Origin: Paraniabella hibiscisoli
Lineage (GTDB): Bacteria > Bacteroidota > Bacteroidia > Chitinophagales > Chitinophagaceae
Direction: 5' to 3'
Length of the DNA: 64,000 nt
NCBI RefSeq assembly: GCF_022512515.1
Contig: NZ_JAKWBK010000001.1
Span: forward strand, 4,030,001-4,094,000
Shown: one piece after another, positions 42,616-52,825 of the stretch
How the letters are laid out: the number at the start of each line of letters is the position of its first letter
Numbering within the stretch: the first letter of the stretch is position 1
The notes under the pieces: generated by a model
What the model saw: only the letters and a program-made list of their open reading frames with translations
Told to the model about the DNA's origin: nothing
Database searches by the model: none
Program-made: the position numbers and the translations under genes

Positions 42616-44547
42616 TTACCATAAAGGATTTTGTACATTCTTTTTGTTATTAAGGATCACCGCATCCGACAGGGGCCATAAATAATCTCTTGAGGTAAAT
42701 GCCGGTATAAATTGAGTTACGGGCTGATAGAATCCCTGTGCCGTTGTTTGCCTGAAACTCCATCCCTGTATAGGTTTGGAAAGCGCCACCCCCATTTCCT
42801 TCCACCTTCTCAGATCCCAACCAGCCTGCGCTTCAAAACATAGCTCATTTCTGCGCTCCCGGTGTATGATCGACCTTACGCCTTCTTTATTGCTTACTGT
42901 GCCGGGCGATTTAGAAAAATTTGTCCATGATTCCAATACACCCTTCAAACCTGCTTTGGCCCGTACCTTGTCCACATATTCAAAAACTTCTGCAGAGGGG
43001 CCATTGGCTTCATTCAGGCACTCTGCATACAGCAGGTATAGTCCGGATAGCCTCATGCGGGGCAAACGATAAGGCTCAAAGGCCGGCAGATCTGTTCTTA
43101 CGTAGGAAGACAGGTAGTGGACTAATTTTTTAGGCCAGATAGCAGTAATATTTGTTCTAAAATTATCCATCGGACCGGATATGCTTCCCTGCCCTTTGGC
43201 CTGCACACTTACCATAGCATTAGAGTTAAGCGTGCCGCCACCGAACCAATAACCGCCATCAAAACCGATGCTGGCATAATACCTTGGTTCACGGTTAAAA
43301 TTGGCTTTTATGGTCTGGTAATTGGGTACAACATAGAATTTGTGTGCAGGGTCCGATGTTTGAATTGAAAAGCGGCCTGTGTAGTCCCATGTTTTATCAT
43401 CTTCAATTGGCACCCCGTTATTAGTGTAAAATAATTCTGTTGTGGAAATGGGAACAGCTAATGTGCCGGGAGCATTATAAGAATTTTCCGAGCCGGAGTT
43501 TTCTATATAAAGACGCGGTAAGCTTTGGCCCTGGAAAGGAAATATACCATTTAAGGCCCAGATCAACTCCGGGTTAATATCCCATTTCTCTGTTACTGCA
43601 TTTTGAATGGTAAGTAATCTTTTAATGGAATCTGATATGTTAACAATGGATGCATTAGGTATAAACTCATACAATTTTTTATTGACCGCTGAGGCCTCAT
43701 CGATGGCAGCCTTACAAGCAGCAGCAGCGCTAATCCATTTTTGATTATCATAGGTTGGATTGAATAGCTGACTACCTTCTTTGTCTTTAAAATCCAGGTA
43801 GTCAGGATTTCCGTTAAAAAGCGGGCTAGCTGCCGTCGCCAGCATCTCTGCTTTAACAGATAGTGCAATTAATTTAGTGATCCTGCCTAACTCATTAGTA
43901 GGATTGCTGATCTGTTGCGGCAGATCTGTAATGGCCTCATCCATAAGCTGCACGGCATATTTAAAAACTTCATCCACAGGTTCCCTTCTCAACTGTAATT
44001 CTTCAGCAGAAGCATCTATTGCGAAGTTTTCTTTGTATAAAGGAATAGGGCCGTACAATCGGGCCAGGTAATAAGTATAATATCCTTTTAAGAACTTTAC
44101 CTCAGCTATCCACCGCGCTTTTTCAGTAGCTGTAAGGTCAATGGGCTTATCAATATTCTCAAGCATGATATTGCACCGTCGAATTGCTATGAACAGGTTA
44201 GTGCCGCCATTGGTACCCTGCCAAAAGTTCAATACAGGGCTATTGATATTTTGTACGTTTCCCCTGGGCAATTGCAGGTAAACGCCCAGGTTTCCTCCCA
44301 GTTCTACCGGGTAAGTGAGTTCCCCGGCACTTAAAAACCCAATATCTGATGCAACGCCTAAAGACTGGAGGGCCGAATAGCAGGTGAATAAATAATTTTC
44401 TGCTTCATTACGGTTCCTGAACGCATAGTCCAAAGTACCCACATTAGGAGGTGTTACATCTAAAAATTTCTTGCATGAGGAAAGACTGCCGGCAAACATT
44501 AATGCTGCAATAAATAATTTTATGGCTGAATGATATTTTCTAAACAT
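42616..44547 (-). CDS. SusD/RagB-family glycan-binding lipoprotein, PUL 2 (intact)
   Basis: Surface glycan-capture lipoprotein of 643 residues, one of the few long genes here with an unbroken frame. The signal peptide ends FAGSLSSC, with lipidated Cys25, followed by KKFLDVTPP. SusD marks are AFRNRNEAENYLFTCYSAL, AEVKFLKGYYTYYLARLYG, RMRLSGLYLLYAECLNEA and the C-terminal HRERRNELCFEAQAGWDLRRW. It is longer than the SusD of PUL 1 (about 562 residues) and clearly divergent, which argues for a different oligosaccharide ligand. The gene lies 33 bases after SusC and 19 before the first lipoprotein, a tight four-gene core operon. Confidence 0.94.
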   Translation of the reverse strand: MFRKYHSAIKLFIAALMFAGSLSSCKKFLDVTPPNVGTLDYAFRNRNEAENYLFTCYSALQSLGVASDIGFLSAGELTYPVELGGNLGVYLQLPRGNVQNINSPVLNFWQGTNGGTNLFIAIRRCNIMLENIDKPIDLTATEKARWIAEVKFLKGYYTYYLARLYGPIPLYKENFAIDASAEELQLRREPVDEVFKYAVQLMDEAITDLPQQISNPTNELGRITKLIALSVKAEMLATAASPLFNGNPDYLDFKDKEGSQLFNPTYDNQKWISAAAACKAAIDEASAVNKKLYEFIPNASIVNISDSIKRLLTIQNAVTEKWDINPELIWALNGIFPFQGQSLPRLYIENSGSENSYNAPGTLAVPISTTELFYTNNGVPIEDDKTWDYTGRFSIQTSDPAHKFYVVPNYQTIKANFNREPRYYASIGFDGGYWFGGGTLNSNAMVSVQAKGQGSISGPMDNFRTNITAIWPKKLVHYLSSYVRTDLPAFEPYRLPRMRLSGLYLLYAECLNEANGPSAEVFEYVDKVRAKAGLKGVLESWTNFSKSPGTVSNKEGVRSIIHRERRNELCFEAQAGWDLRRWKEMGVALSKPIQGWSFRQTTAQGFYQPVTQFIPAFTSRDYLWPLSDAVILNNKKNVQNPLW

Positions 44548-44580
44548 GTTTCTTTTTTTAACGTCAATACGATAATTGTT

Positions 44581-47500
44581 TTAAAGCCCAAGGTTAATAC
44601 CTAAACCATACTGCCTTTGTAACGGATAATTAAATGCATTGCCACCCAACTCTACATCCCATAACTTAAAGTTGCTGAAGTTAAGCAGGTTGGTAGCGCT
44701 TAGGTAAATGTTTGCCTTGGCTAAATGCACTTTCTGCAATAGGCTTTTGGGCAGAGAATAGCCTAACTGTGCATATTTCAGCCGCAGGTAATTGCCGTTT
44801 CGTATCCACCAGGTGCTTTGTTGCATGTTGTTTTCTATCAATGCTGCGCTGGTGGCCATGCGTGGGTATAACGCATACATATCCTGATTATCAAAATTCC
44901 AATGGTCTTCGGCAAAAGCCTGTAACAGGCCCGTCTGTCCGGTGTAACCGGGACCCACTACAAAAGGACTGGTGCGTCTTGGGTCGATAAAAAAGGAAGT
45001 ACGTGCTGACCCCTGGAAACGGGTACCAAAATCGAATCCCTTATATAAAACCGTAAAGCCAAAACCATATGCAATTTGAGGGGTAACGGGAAAGCCAAAA
45101 GGAGCCTGATCTGCAACAGTTATTTGTCCGTCCTTGTTAAGATCACGGTATTTGATGTCGCCTCCCATGACTGTGCCGGTACCAAAAATCTGTTTGGGAG
45201 ATGCTGCTGCTTCCTTATCATCTGTAAAAAGACGTTCAGCAATATAGCCAAAAGGCTGGCCCAGGATAGTATTATTGATATACCTGTAGGATTCAGGATA
45301 GTTGGGTTCTTCATAACCAGTATAGCGTCCCTCAGAAAAGGTGAAATTACCCATGAACTGTGTGGTAAGTCCGTTCGCAAATGTTTGAGTATAGTTGGCG
45401 GTTATATCAACGCCACTGGATTTGGCTGATCCGAGATTTGCGAAAATATTCGCTTCTAACCCGGTAGATTGTGGTACCAGGCGCTGCAGTAATATATCTT
45501 TGGTATTTCGTGTCCAGTATTCGGCAATAAGGTCGAGTTTTCTGGCAATGGTCAGGTCAATTCTATAGTTGGTACCTATAGCACGTTCCCAGGTAATACC
45601 AGGGTTGGGGTAATTTCTGATAGAAACGCCTGGTTTACTGATAATATTATCGGTGCCAAATGTAGCGGGTGCCCCGCCCTGCAGATTTACATCAGAAAGA
45701 TAAAAGAAGCGCTGGCTTCCAATATCATCTTTACCTGAAGCGCCTATGGTTGCACTTAGCTTAAGAGCGCTGATGATTTTTGAAATGCCATCACCCCAGA
45801 ATTCCTCTCTCGACACTACCCAGCCAAGCCCACCGGTTGGGAAATAGCCAAACCTGTTTTGTTCGGCAAATCTTTCACTGCCATTGTATCCAAATCCATG
45901 TTCGAATAGATATCGTCCTTTGTAAGTATAATTAAACCTACCTGCTAATGTCAGGTTTCTATACGGCAAGGCATATTGCAAACTGGGTAATTGTGTAGCA
46001 GGGTCAACTCCATTTGCGTTGATCGTTTGCATTCGAATACCCACAAAATCAATATCCACCTTATGATCTCCAAAAGTGCGGGCAAAGTTTATATTTCCCT
46101 GGAAATGAATTTTGGCTGAGGCATCTTTTCTGCCGGGTGTGTAATTAAGGTATTCGGTGGCCTGGCCCGGGGCTGAGTTGATCCATGTTAAATTGTAGGT
46201 GTTCGTTGTTCTATCATAACCGGAGGGTAGGGTTACTGTATAATAGAAAGGATTATAAGCCATTTGATAATCGAAATAGGAGTAACGGTTCACGTTAACA
46301 AATCCGTTGAATTGAAGTCCTTTTGTAATAAAATCCAGCTTTTGCGATAATTAATTTTGGCCTGCATGGTTGAGGTGGTAAAAGTTTTAAAACCTCTCAA
46401 CATGGCGGCGTATGGGTTATAGTATTGTAAGGCTGTATTAGTGCCACCTGAACCGCCTGATCCGTTTCCAAAAAGAATATGCTGGGTAAGCCGGTTAGCC
46501 GAATCCGGCTCATAATAGGGTGCGAATAATACCGGGCTGGTGTGCGTGGCCTGGCCGTATAAATCAGTCGAAAAGCTGGCGTTGTTCGTGATAGGTCCGC
46601 TATACTCGTTGAAGTTGCCCCACAGGTCTACCGACAATACTGTAGATTTGGTAAGGTTCATATCTGTATTGCCCCTTAGCTGGTAGGTTTTAAAATTTAC
46701 ATTATTATTAAAGTCGTTCAGATCACTGCGTTTAAGATTGCCATTATCTACATTATAGGTACCTGATACAAAATAGCGGGCTGTACTACCCCCACCACTT
46801 ACACTTGCCGTACCTTTAAAATTGTTCGTTCTTTTCTTGAAGAGCAGATCCAGCCAGTCTACTGCGGGATAAACGTAGGGGTTACTTCCCGGGGCACCAT
46901 CTATTGTTTGCTGCGTGTTATAAATTTTATCTGCAGAAAAGAAATCAGGCTTAAATGGTGGACGCGCATTTTCTGCATAATTATAAACTTTCATATAAGT
47001 AATAGGATCAGCCAGTTCAATCATACGTGTAGCTTCAGAAATGACATTATCTATTCTAAGGTCGATGCGAGCCTTGCCTTCCGCTCCACGCTTGGTAGTA
47101 ACCAGTATCACTCCATTAGCACCCCTGGAGCCGTAAAGAGCTGTTGAACTGGCATCTTTCAATATGGAAAAACTGGCTATGTCATCTACCTGCAGGCGCG
47201 CCAGGTCATCTAATGAGAGCTCGATGTTATCAATTAAAACAATAGGGTTTTGACGAAACCCAAAAGATGTTGCGCCCCTTACAAAAAAGTTGGAATTATC
47301 CAGGCCGGGTTGCCCGCTTTGCTGAAAACCAACTACACCCGCTACCTGCCCGATTAACGCATTGGTAAGATTGCTGGAGGGCGTTATTAACTTACCTGGT
47401 TCTATCGTAGCTACCGAACCCAGAACCGCTTCCTTCGCCTGTTTTTTTCCAAAAGCCGTAACAACCACCTGCTCCATATCGTTTGTAGTTGGTAAAAGAC

Positions 47501-47802
47501 GTATCACAAACTGGTTAGTAGTTTCAGTTACTGAAATTTTTTGTGTAATGAAGCCCACCATTGAAATGCTAAGCTGTGTACCTGCTTCAACATCAATAAC
47601 AAATTTGCCGTTGACATCAGTGGTGGTGGTGGTAGGGGTTTTACCCAAACTTTCAACGGTCACACCAATAAGGCTCACTCCCGCCGAATCCACCACAGAC
47701 CCGGTTACGGTTTTTTTATGGTTTGTGCAAAAGCATCGCTTTGTATCAAACTGAAGACGATAGTCAACAGCAATAGAAGCAGCTGAATTCTTTTTTTCGC
47801 AT
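44581..47802 (-). CDS. SusC-family TonB-dependent outer-membrane transporter, PUL 2 (two frameshifts)
   Basis: TonB-dependent importer of about 1,074 residues. The start ATG at 47802 gives the signal peptide MRKKRIQLLLLLLTIVFSLI ending in FAQ. It is joined to the regulatory domain (VTGSVVDSAGVSLIGVTV) by one base added to the A6 run at 47717-47722. The SusC box (MEQVVVTAFGKKQAKEAVLGSV) is followed by the plug (NPIVLIDNIELSLDDL, ILKDASSTALYGSRGANGV) and the beta-barrel ending QRQYGLGINLGL. A second single-base loss near 46340 restores LDFITKGLQFNGFVNVNRYS. It heads the PUL 2 operon and is divergent from the AraC gene at 48389. Confidence 0.93.
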
Positions 47803-48388
47803 AGCAATAAAAAGTTTGAGTTTTTAAAATATTTACAAAGTAATGTTCAGCATCAGGAAAAGGAAATGGACTAAAAAGGGCTTTTTATGGATATTTGTTT
47901 GAAACAGTTGTTTTCGTTTTTAACACAGCGTTAACCTAGTATTTTTCACCGTACATCATCATAGGATCGTCTATTTAATTAAACGAATTGTCCATAAATC
48001 AGGTTTTTAAAAGCAGCAGATGTTACCGTATATTGTGGAAACAAAACAACGGATATGGGTACCCGCGTGCCGCATTGGGCAAGTATCATCAACAGGACTG
48101 CATAAATAGTATCCATAAATCTCTTTGCACACGGTGCGGCGTATTGTGAATTATCTCAGTTAGCACCCTTATGCCTATTGATTCTAAGCGGGAAGGTTTT
48201 GAGATAAATTAATAGCCATACAATTTTTAACCAACCTGGTAAATGGGGGCGCGTGCAATCGGTTGCGCCGTATTTTTAATTCATTTGTAATTATCTTCAA
48301 AGGGTGTGAACTATAGTGATTAGCTTTTAAAGTATATCCTAAGTAGTTTGCGTAAAAAGACGGTAGCTTGAAAATTTAATTAAGTCAA
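47803..48388. other. Divergent promoter region between SusC (PUL 2) and AraC, no gene seen
   Basis: A 586-base A/T-rich gap between two divergent genes, unusually long for this window. It must carry the promoters and operators of PUL 2 and of the regulator. I saw no coding signal on either strand and no clear TAnnTTTG box. A TAGTTTG at about 48343 is one base short of the consensus, within the homopolymer error expected here. Confidence 0.4.
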
Positions 48389-49272
48389 ATGTTTATTCGA
48401 AAAAAGATGGCTTTACTGCTCAAAAAGCCATTGTCTTGCCCCAACCGGTTATACAGCAGTGTGAGCAAAATGAGTACATTTCTAATCTGCATGTCACAGA
48501 CATAGGATTTTATCCTAAAGCAGCATTTCATTACCGGCGCAGGGAGCATGGATCTCCGCAAAATATACTGATTTATTGCACTGATGGAGAAGGATGGGCA
48601 CAAATAGATCGGCATAAGGTGTCCATTGTACAAGGGCAGTTTTTGATTCTTCCACAGAACACGAAACATGTGTATGGCGCCAGCTCCAACAAACCCTGGT
48701 CGATTTTTTGGATGCATTTCAAAGGTAGCACGGCACATGTATTAACTGACATCCTGAAAGCAGACGGAAACAATTTCCTGGGAACCGTACCTTACGACGA
48801 AACGAGAATCCATATTTTCGAGAATATGTACACTACTTTGGAAACCGGTTACAGCGATAGCAATTTGTTCTTTGTAAGCATCTTGGCTCAGCATTATCTG
48901 GCATCATTTTGTTTTCCTTATTTGTTTACCCGTCCTACACCGTCCGAAGAAAATGAGATAGATTTTTCAATACGTTATATGAGAGAACATATCGACGAGA
49001 ACATAACCGTTGAAGCTTTGGCTAAGAATGTGTATCGTTCTCCTTCTCATTTTTCAACGCTCTTTAAAAAGAAAACAGGTTTTCCGCCTTTAGAATATTT
49101 CAATCATATCAAAATGCAACGGGCCTGCCAGTTACTGGAGTTTACCAACTTGCAAATAAAGGAGCTTGCGTCGAAAATCGGTTTCCAGGACCCTTTCTAT
49201 TTTTCAAGGGTATTCACCAAGACTATGGGTTTGTCGCCGGTACAATACAGGAAGAGAAAGCAATTTAAATAA
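48389..49272 (+). CDS. AraC-family regulator with AraC-binding-type cupin sensor, PUL 2 (one frameshift)
   Basis: Transcription factor of about 294 residues. The true start is the ATG at 48389. One base added to the A6 run at 48400-48405 gives MFIRKKDGFTAQKAIVLPQP, a common start for this regulator type. Without the repair the frame appears to begin at a TTG at 48436. The sensor domain has ILIYCTDGEGWAQID and LILPQNTKHVYGA. The DNA-binding end has ITVEALAKNVYRSPSHFSTLF and IKELASKIGFQDPFYFSRVFT. It is divergent from the second SusC and is the natural regulator of PUL 2. It belongs to a different AraC subgroup from the two paralogous regulators at 5039 and 27460. Confidence 0.86.
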
Positions 49273-49357
49273 ACAGCTTCACATGTATGACAGAATCCTA
49301 CTGGCAGATTTGAGTAAATTAAAAGGTTTTGCAAACCGGGTTTATCACCTACGCTAT

Positions 49358-49944
49358 TCAAAAGAGCAAGCCATCCTGGCATAAATATCCCTTCCAGTTA
49401 TCATAGAATTTTACCCGGAAAGCAGGGTTAATCGTTTTTGAGAGTTTTTCACTTAGATTCATTTCGTTAAGCAAACCAAATGTGTAGCTCAACACTAACC
49501 GGTCAAAAACCGGATATTTTCTGCAAAGTTTAACCAATATTTTTTTTCCTCTATTGATAGTTTTTCAATTAAACAGCAGTATTGCGCCAACGAAAGAATA
49601 ATGTGGTTCGGAGTAATCTTTTTGAACAAAAACAATACATCAAGTAATTGTAAATAGGGAAGGTTTTGATGACTAATTACATTGTATTGCCTTCGAAATT
49701 GCAGAACATAGCCTTGAATCATTTTTTGAGTAAAAGCCACATGCCCAAACAGAAATATCTTCCCGTTTATAGTAAATCCAAGTCTGTCGATGATATCACA
49801 ATCAATTTTGTAGTATTGATTGGAATGCTTGCTATAGCTCCGGGCTTTATTTAAACTTTGGCTGGTTTTAATGTCTCCTAACTGCAACGTTAGTATTTGA
49901 TGCCAGTTTCCGGTTATAATAAGATCCTTTTCGGCAGGTGTCAT
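49358..49944 (-). CDS. Unrecognised protein, about 195 residues (one frameshift)
   Basis: I do not recognise this protein. The ATG at 49944 is preceded by an in-frame stop, so the start is firm. The visible frame ends at 49495 (149 residues). One base added to its last T5 run (49505-49509 region, FAENIRFF) lets it continue without stops as DRLVLSYTFGLLNEMNLSEK and onward to a stop at 49358-49360. The product is rich in aromatic and hydrophobic residues, has no signal peptide or clear transmembrane helix, and carries no catalytic motif I can name. It is downstream of the tandem GH2-like genes on the same strand and convergent with the AraC gene. Function unknown; an orphan accessory protein is possible. 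Confidence 0.55.
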
Positions 49945-50081
49945 AGCGTACTAGTGTTTTGTACTACTGACTATTCACATCATATGAATGCGGGGAAATA
50001 TCTGGAAGCGTAAGTGATTTTCCTTCCTGGTGTAAACAGACAGTTGTATTTCTTATAAACCATGTTAAAAAATTATGGATG

Positions 50082-52806
50082 CTATTGCATATTAAATAAG
50101 CTAAAAATATCCTGTTTTGTTAGTTTCACTAACGGGTTAAATGCATCGCTTGCCACATATTCCATAAGGCTGTAACGCAGTTGCGCTGCTGCTGGCCGCT
50201 TATCAAGGTCAGTATGTATATCCATTGAACAAATAATTAATTTTCCTGTACCTGCTTTCACTTCGAAAAGCGAGGCCATATTCCGGTTCTTAAAAAAATT
50301 GTCAATTACTCTTACTGTTGGTTTTATCTGTACGGGCAGGCTATCGATGATCATCGATTTAGATCGCATCACCAGGTCCCACCACTGCCAGTTAGAATGT
50401 GTTTCGGTGGGGAAGTGGGTAAACGCCTTGCTCGCACTGTCTATTAATAATCCCATAGAACCAGGTTGATTGGGGAAATGTACGGGACTCCAGAATACGG
50501 ACGTATACCGGCCGGCAACCCCTTTAATGGCGGAAGTATCAGGATTTAACAGTACGTTTTTACCTTGTTTCAAAAGTGCCATGGCTTCATCAGGCGAAGT
50601 GGTAAAATGAACAGCAGCAGCATTATTTTCAGCAATGGACGGATATACCCATACCGGCCACTCATTATTATAAGTCGTGTTCCTGATGCCCACTTTAATG
50701 GTTAATTTTTGGGCTGTAACAATATCCTTCAGGGCATATTCGATATCCCCGATCTTATTATTATTCCCGATAGCAATTTCGCCTACCCTCCATTCACCTT
50801 CACCCAAAGTTTTTCCAGATGCGTCAGCTACCGTCCAGACTACAGTAGCATTTTTCAGGCTTGCATTGGTGAAATTGGCTATTTCTATGCTGGCTGTAAA
50901 GTTTTCGGTTGAAACGTAGGTTGCTTTATCAAACCTTGCTAAAGCAACTACGGGACCACAGAAGCGGGAAAACTCTTGCGCTGATATAGCGCCTTTACTA
51001 TCCCAAAAAGCATCCAGCAGGCCCACCAAAGCCGTACTTTGCCCGGGAAAATCATGCAGATCCAAAAGCTGGAATCCGCTCATGCCCGGTGTTTTAAGCG
51101 CGCGCTCTATTTCTTCTTTATACAAGCTGGCTGCCAGTTTTCCGCTGGCCATCAGATAACTATTTGCCAGAGAAAGCATTCCCTTTTTCTCAAGGTCTTT
51201 TTTACAGCTATGAAGTTTAAGGGCTCCAGTACCCCTGTGTATTTTTTAATTTCCTGCATATTGGGATATACGGAATATTGACCTATTTCATGAGATATAA
51301 TAGGAACAGGTATACTGTCGATAGATCGCCGGTAATCAGAGTTAAAGGAAGGAGCTTTATCATTAAAGATACCCTGACCTCTTACCCAACCCTTGGTTGT
51401 CCATTGCGTAACGTAAAACTGATCCTGCGGTTGAGGCCAGCTTTTCTGTCCAAAGGAGAAAGAAGTGGTCGCATATAGTCGCCGGTTGTCCTGGCTTTTG
51501 AGATCTTTTACCAGGCCGTTGAGCCAGGTGAAGTTGCCTTCCAGCTCATTGCCCATACTAAAGAAGCAAAAAGAGGGATGATTGCCATAACTATTTAAAA
51601 TAAGCTCCGCCTCCTTCCTTAAAAATTGTTGTGTGCTGTCTGGGTTTTTGCGAATAGTTGCCCATAGCGGCAGTTCAATTTGTAAATACATCCCGAGTGA
51701 ATCTGCTACGTTAAAAGCTGCTTCCGGCGGGCACCAGCTGTGAAAGCGCAGGTGGTTCAGTCCATAGCTCTTTGCAGTTACCATTACCTTTATCCAACCT
51801 TCTTTTTGCATGGGAGGGTGCCCGGTCAATGGAAATATATTACACTCCAGCGTACCGCGCAGGAAAATCCGGTTATTATTGATCTGCAGAAGGCTTTGTT
51901 CGTTGGTTACCTTACGCATTCCAAACCTTGCCTGGTAGTGATCCATAACCTTGTTGCGTTTTACCAGCTGTACAGAGGCTGTGTATAAATGGGGTGCAAA
52001 TTCGTCCCATAATTGAGGGTGGGGTATAGGAAGCGCCAGATAGGTGTTGTTGGGATCAACGGCAATATTTTTATGGGCTATGTTTTTGCCCTTAAAATAA
52101 ATAGCAACCTTTAATTGGTTTTCCTGCGATATTGCTGTGTTATCCAGCTTTATCATGAAGTTCACTTTTTGACCATCGATATCAGGAGTGATTTTTACCT
52201 GTCTAATGGATTGTTCCTTTGCTTGAATTTCCATTTTTCCGATAACTCCGTTCCAAATGATTTGGGTACCATCTGTATATGCATGAGTGGCATCGCCGAT
52301 TTGATAATGCTGCCTGTTATCTATTGCCAGAACGATGGTATGCTTTCCAGGGCTCAAAGGTGGCAGCTCAAATAGTTGGGGCGTACTCAGGCTCTCGGCT
52401 GTACCTGCTTTTTTATTATCTACCCATACAGTAGTTTTCCAAATCACACGTTCCAATAACAGCTTTAGTTTTTTGTTGTCAAAACCACCTGGAATCTGGA
52501 TCTCCCTTTTATACCAGGCAGTTCCTATAAATCTTTTTTACGCCAAAGGTTTCGCATAATATCCTTATTCATAAAAGCGGTGACTACTTCGGGTGTGTAG
52601 CCAATACCTGCATCATCAAGTGTTCCGGGTAGTTTAACCTTTTGTATAAAGCGGTCTGCCGGGGGAATTGTTGCTGCGTACTTGTCAGAAGAATCGATTG
52701 CAACCCTCCATTCGCCGGAAAGAGTAAGTTGGGATTGTGCCTGAATATGAATGACAACCACGCATAGAAAAAATACAATGCCGGATCTGAACAGTAATAA
52801 TTTCAT
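50082..52806 (-). CDS. GH2-superfamily hydrolase, tandem copy B (two frameshifts)
   Basis: Secreted GH2-type enzyme of about 909 residues. A signal peptide (ending IHIQAQ) precedes a jelly-roll domain (LSGEWRVAIDSSDKY; after repair FIGTAWYKREIQIPGG), an immunoglobulin-like domain and the TIM barrel (LRGTLECNIFPLTGHPP, RFHSWCPPEAAFNVADSLG). The probable acid/base Glu is in FSMGNELEG and the probable nucleophile in IISHEIGQYSVYP. The C-terminal region ends with a beta-domain. Frame repairs: T6 52534-52539 and T6 51198-51203. It follows its paralogue by 19 bases. It differs from the LacZ-like GH2 trio in barrel motifs and lacks the beta-galactosidase small-chain domain, so another sugar is expected, possibly a deoxy sugar or uronic acid. 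Confidence 0.78.
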
Positions 52807-52825
52807 AAATTCAATTAGCTTTTAT

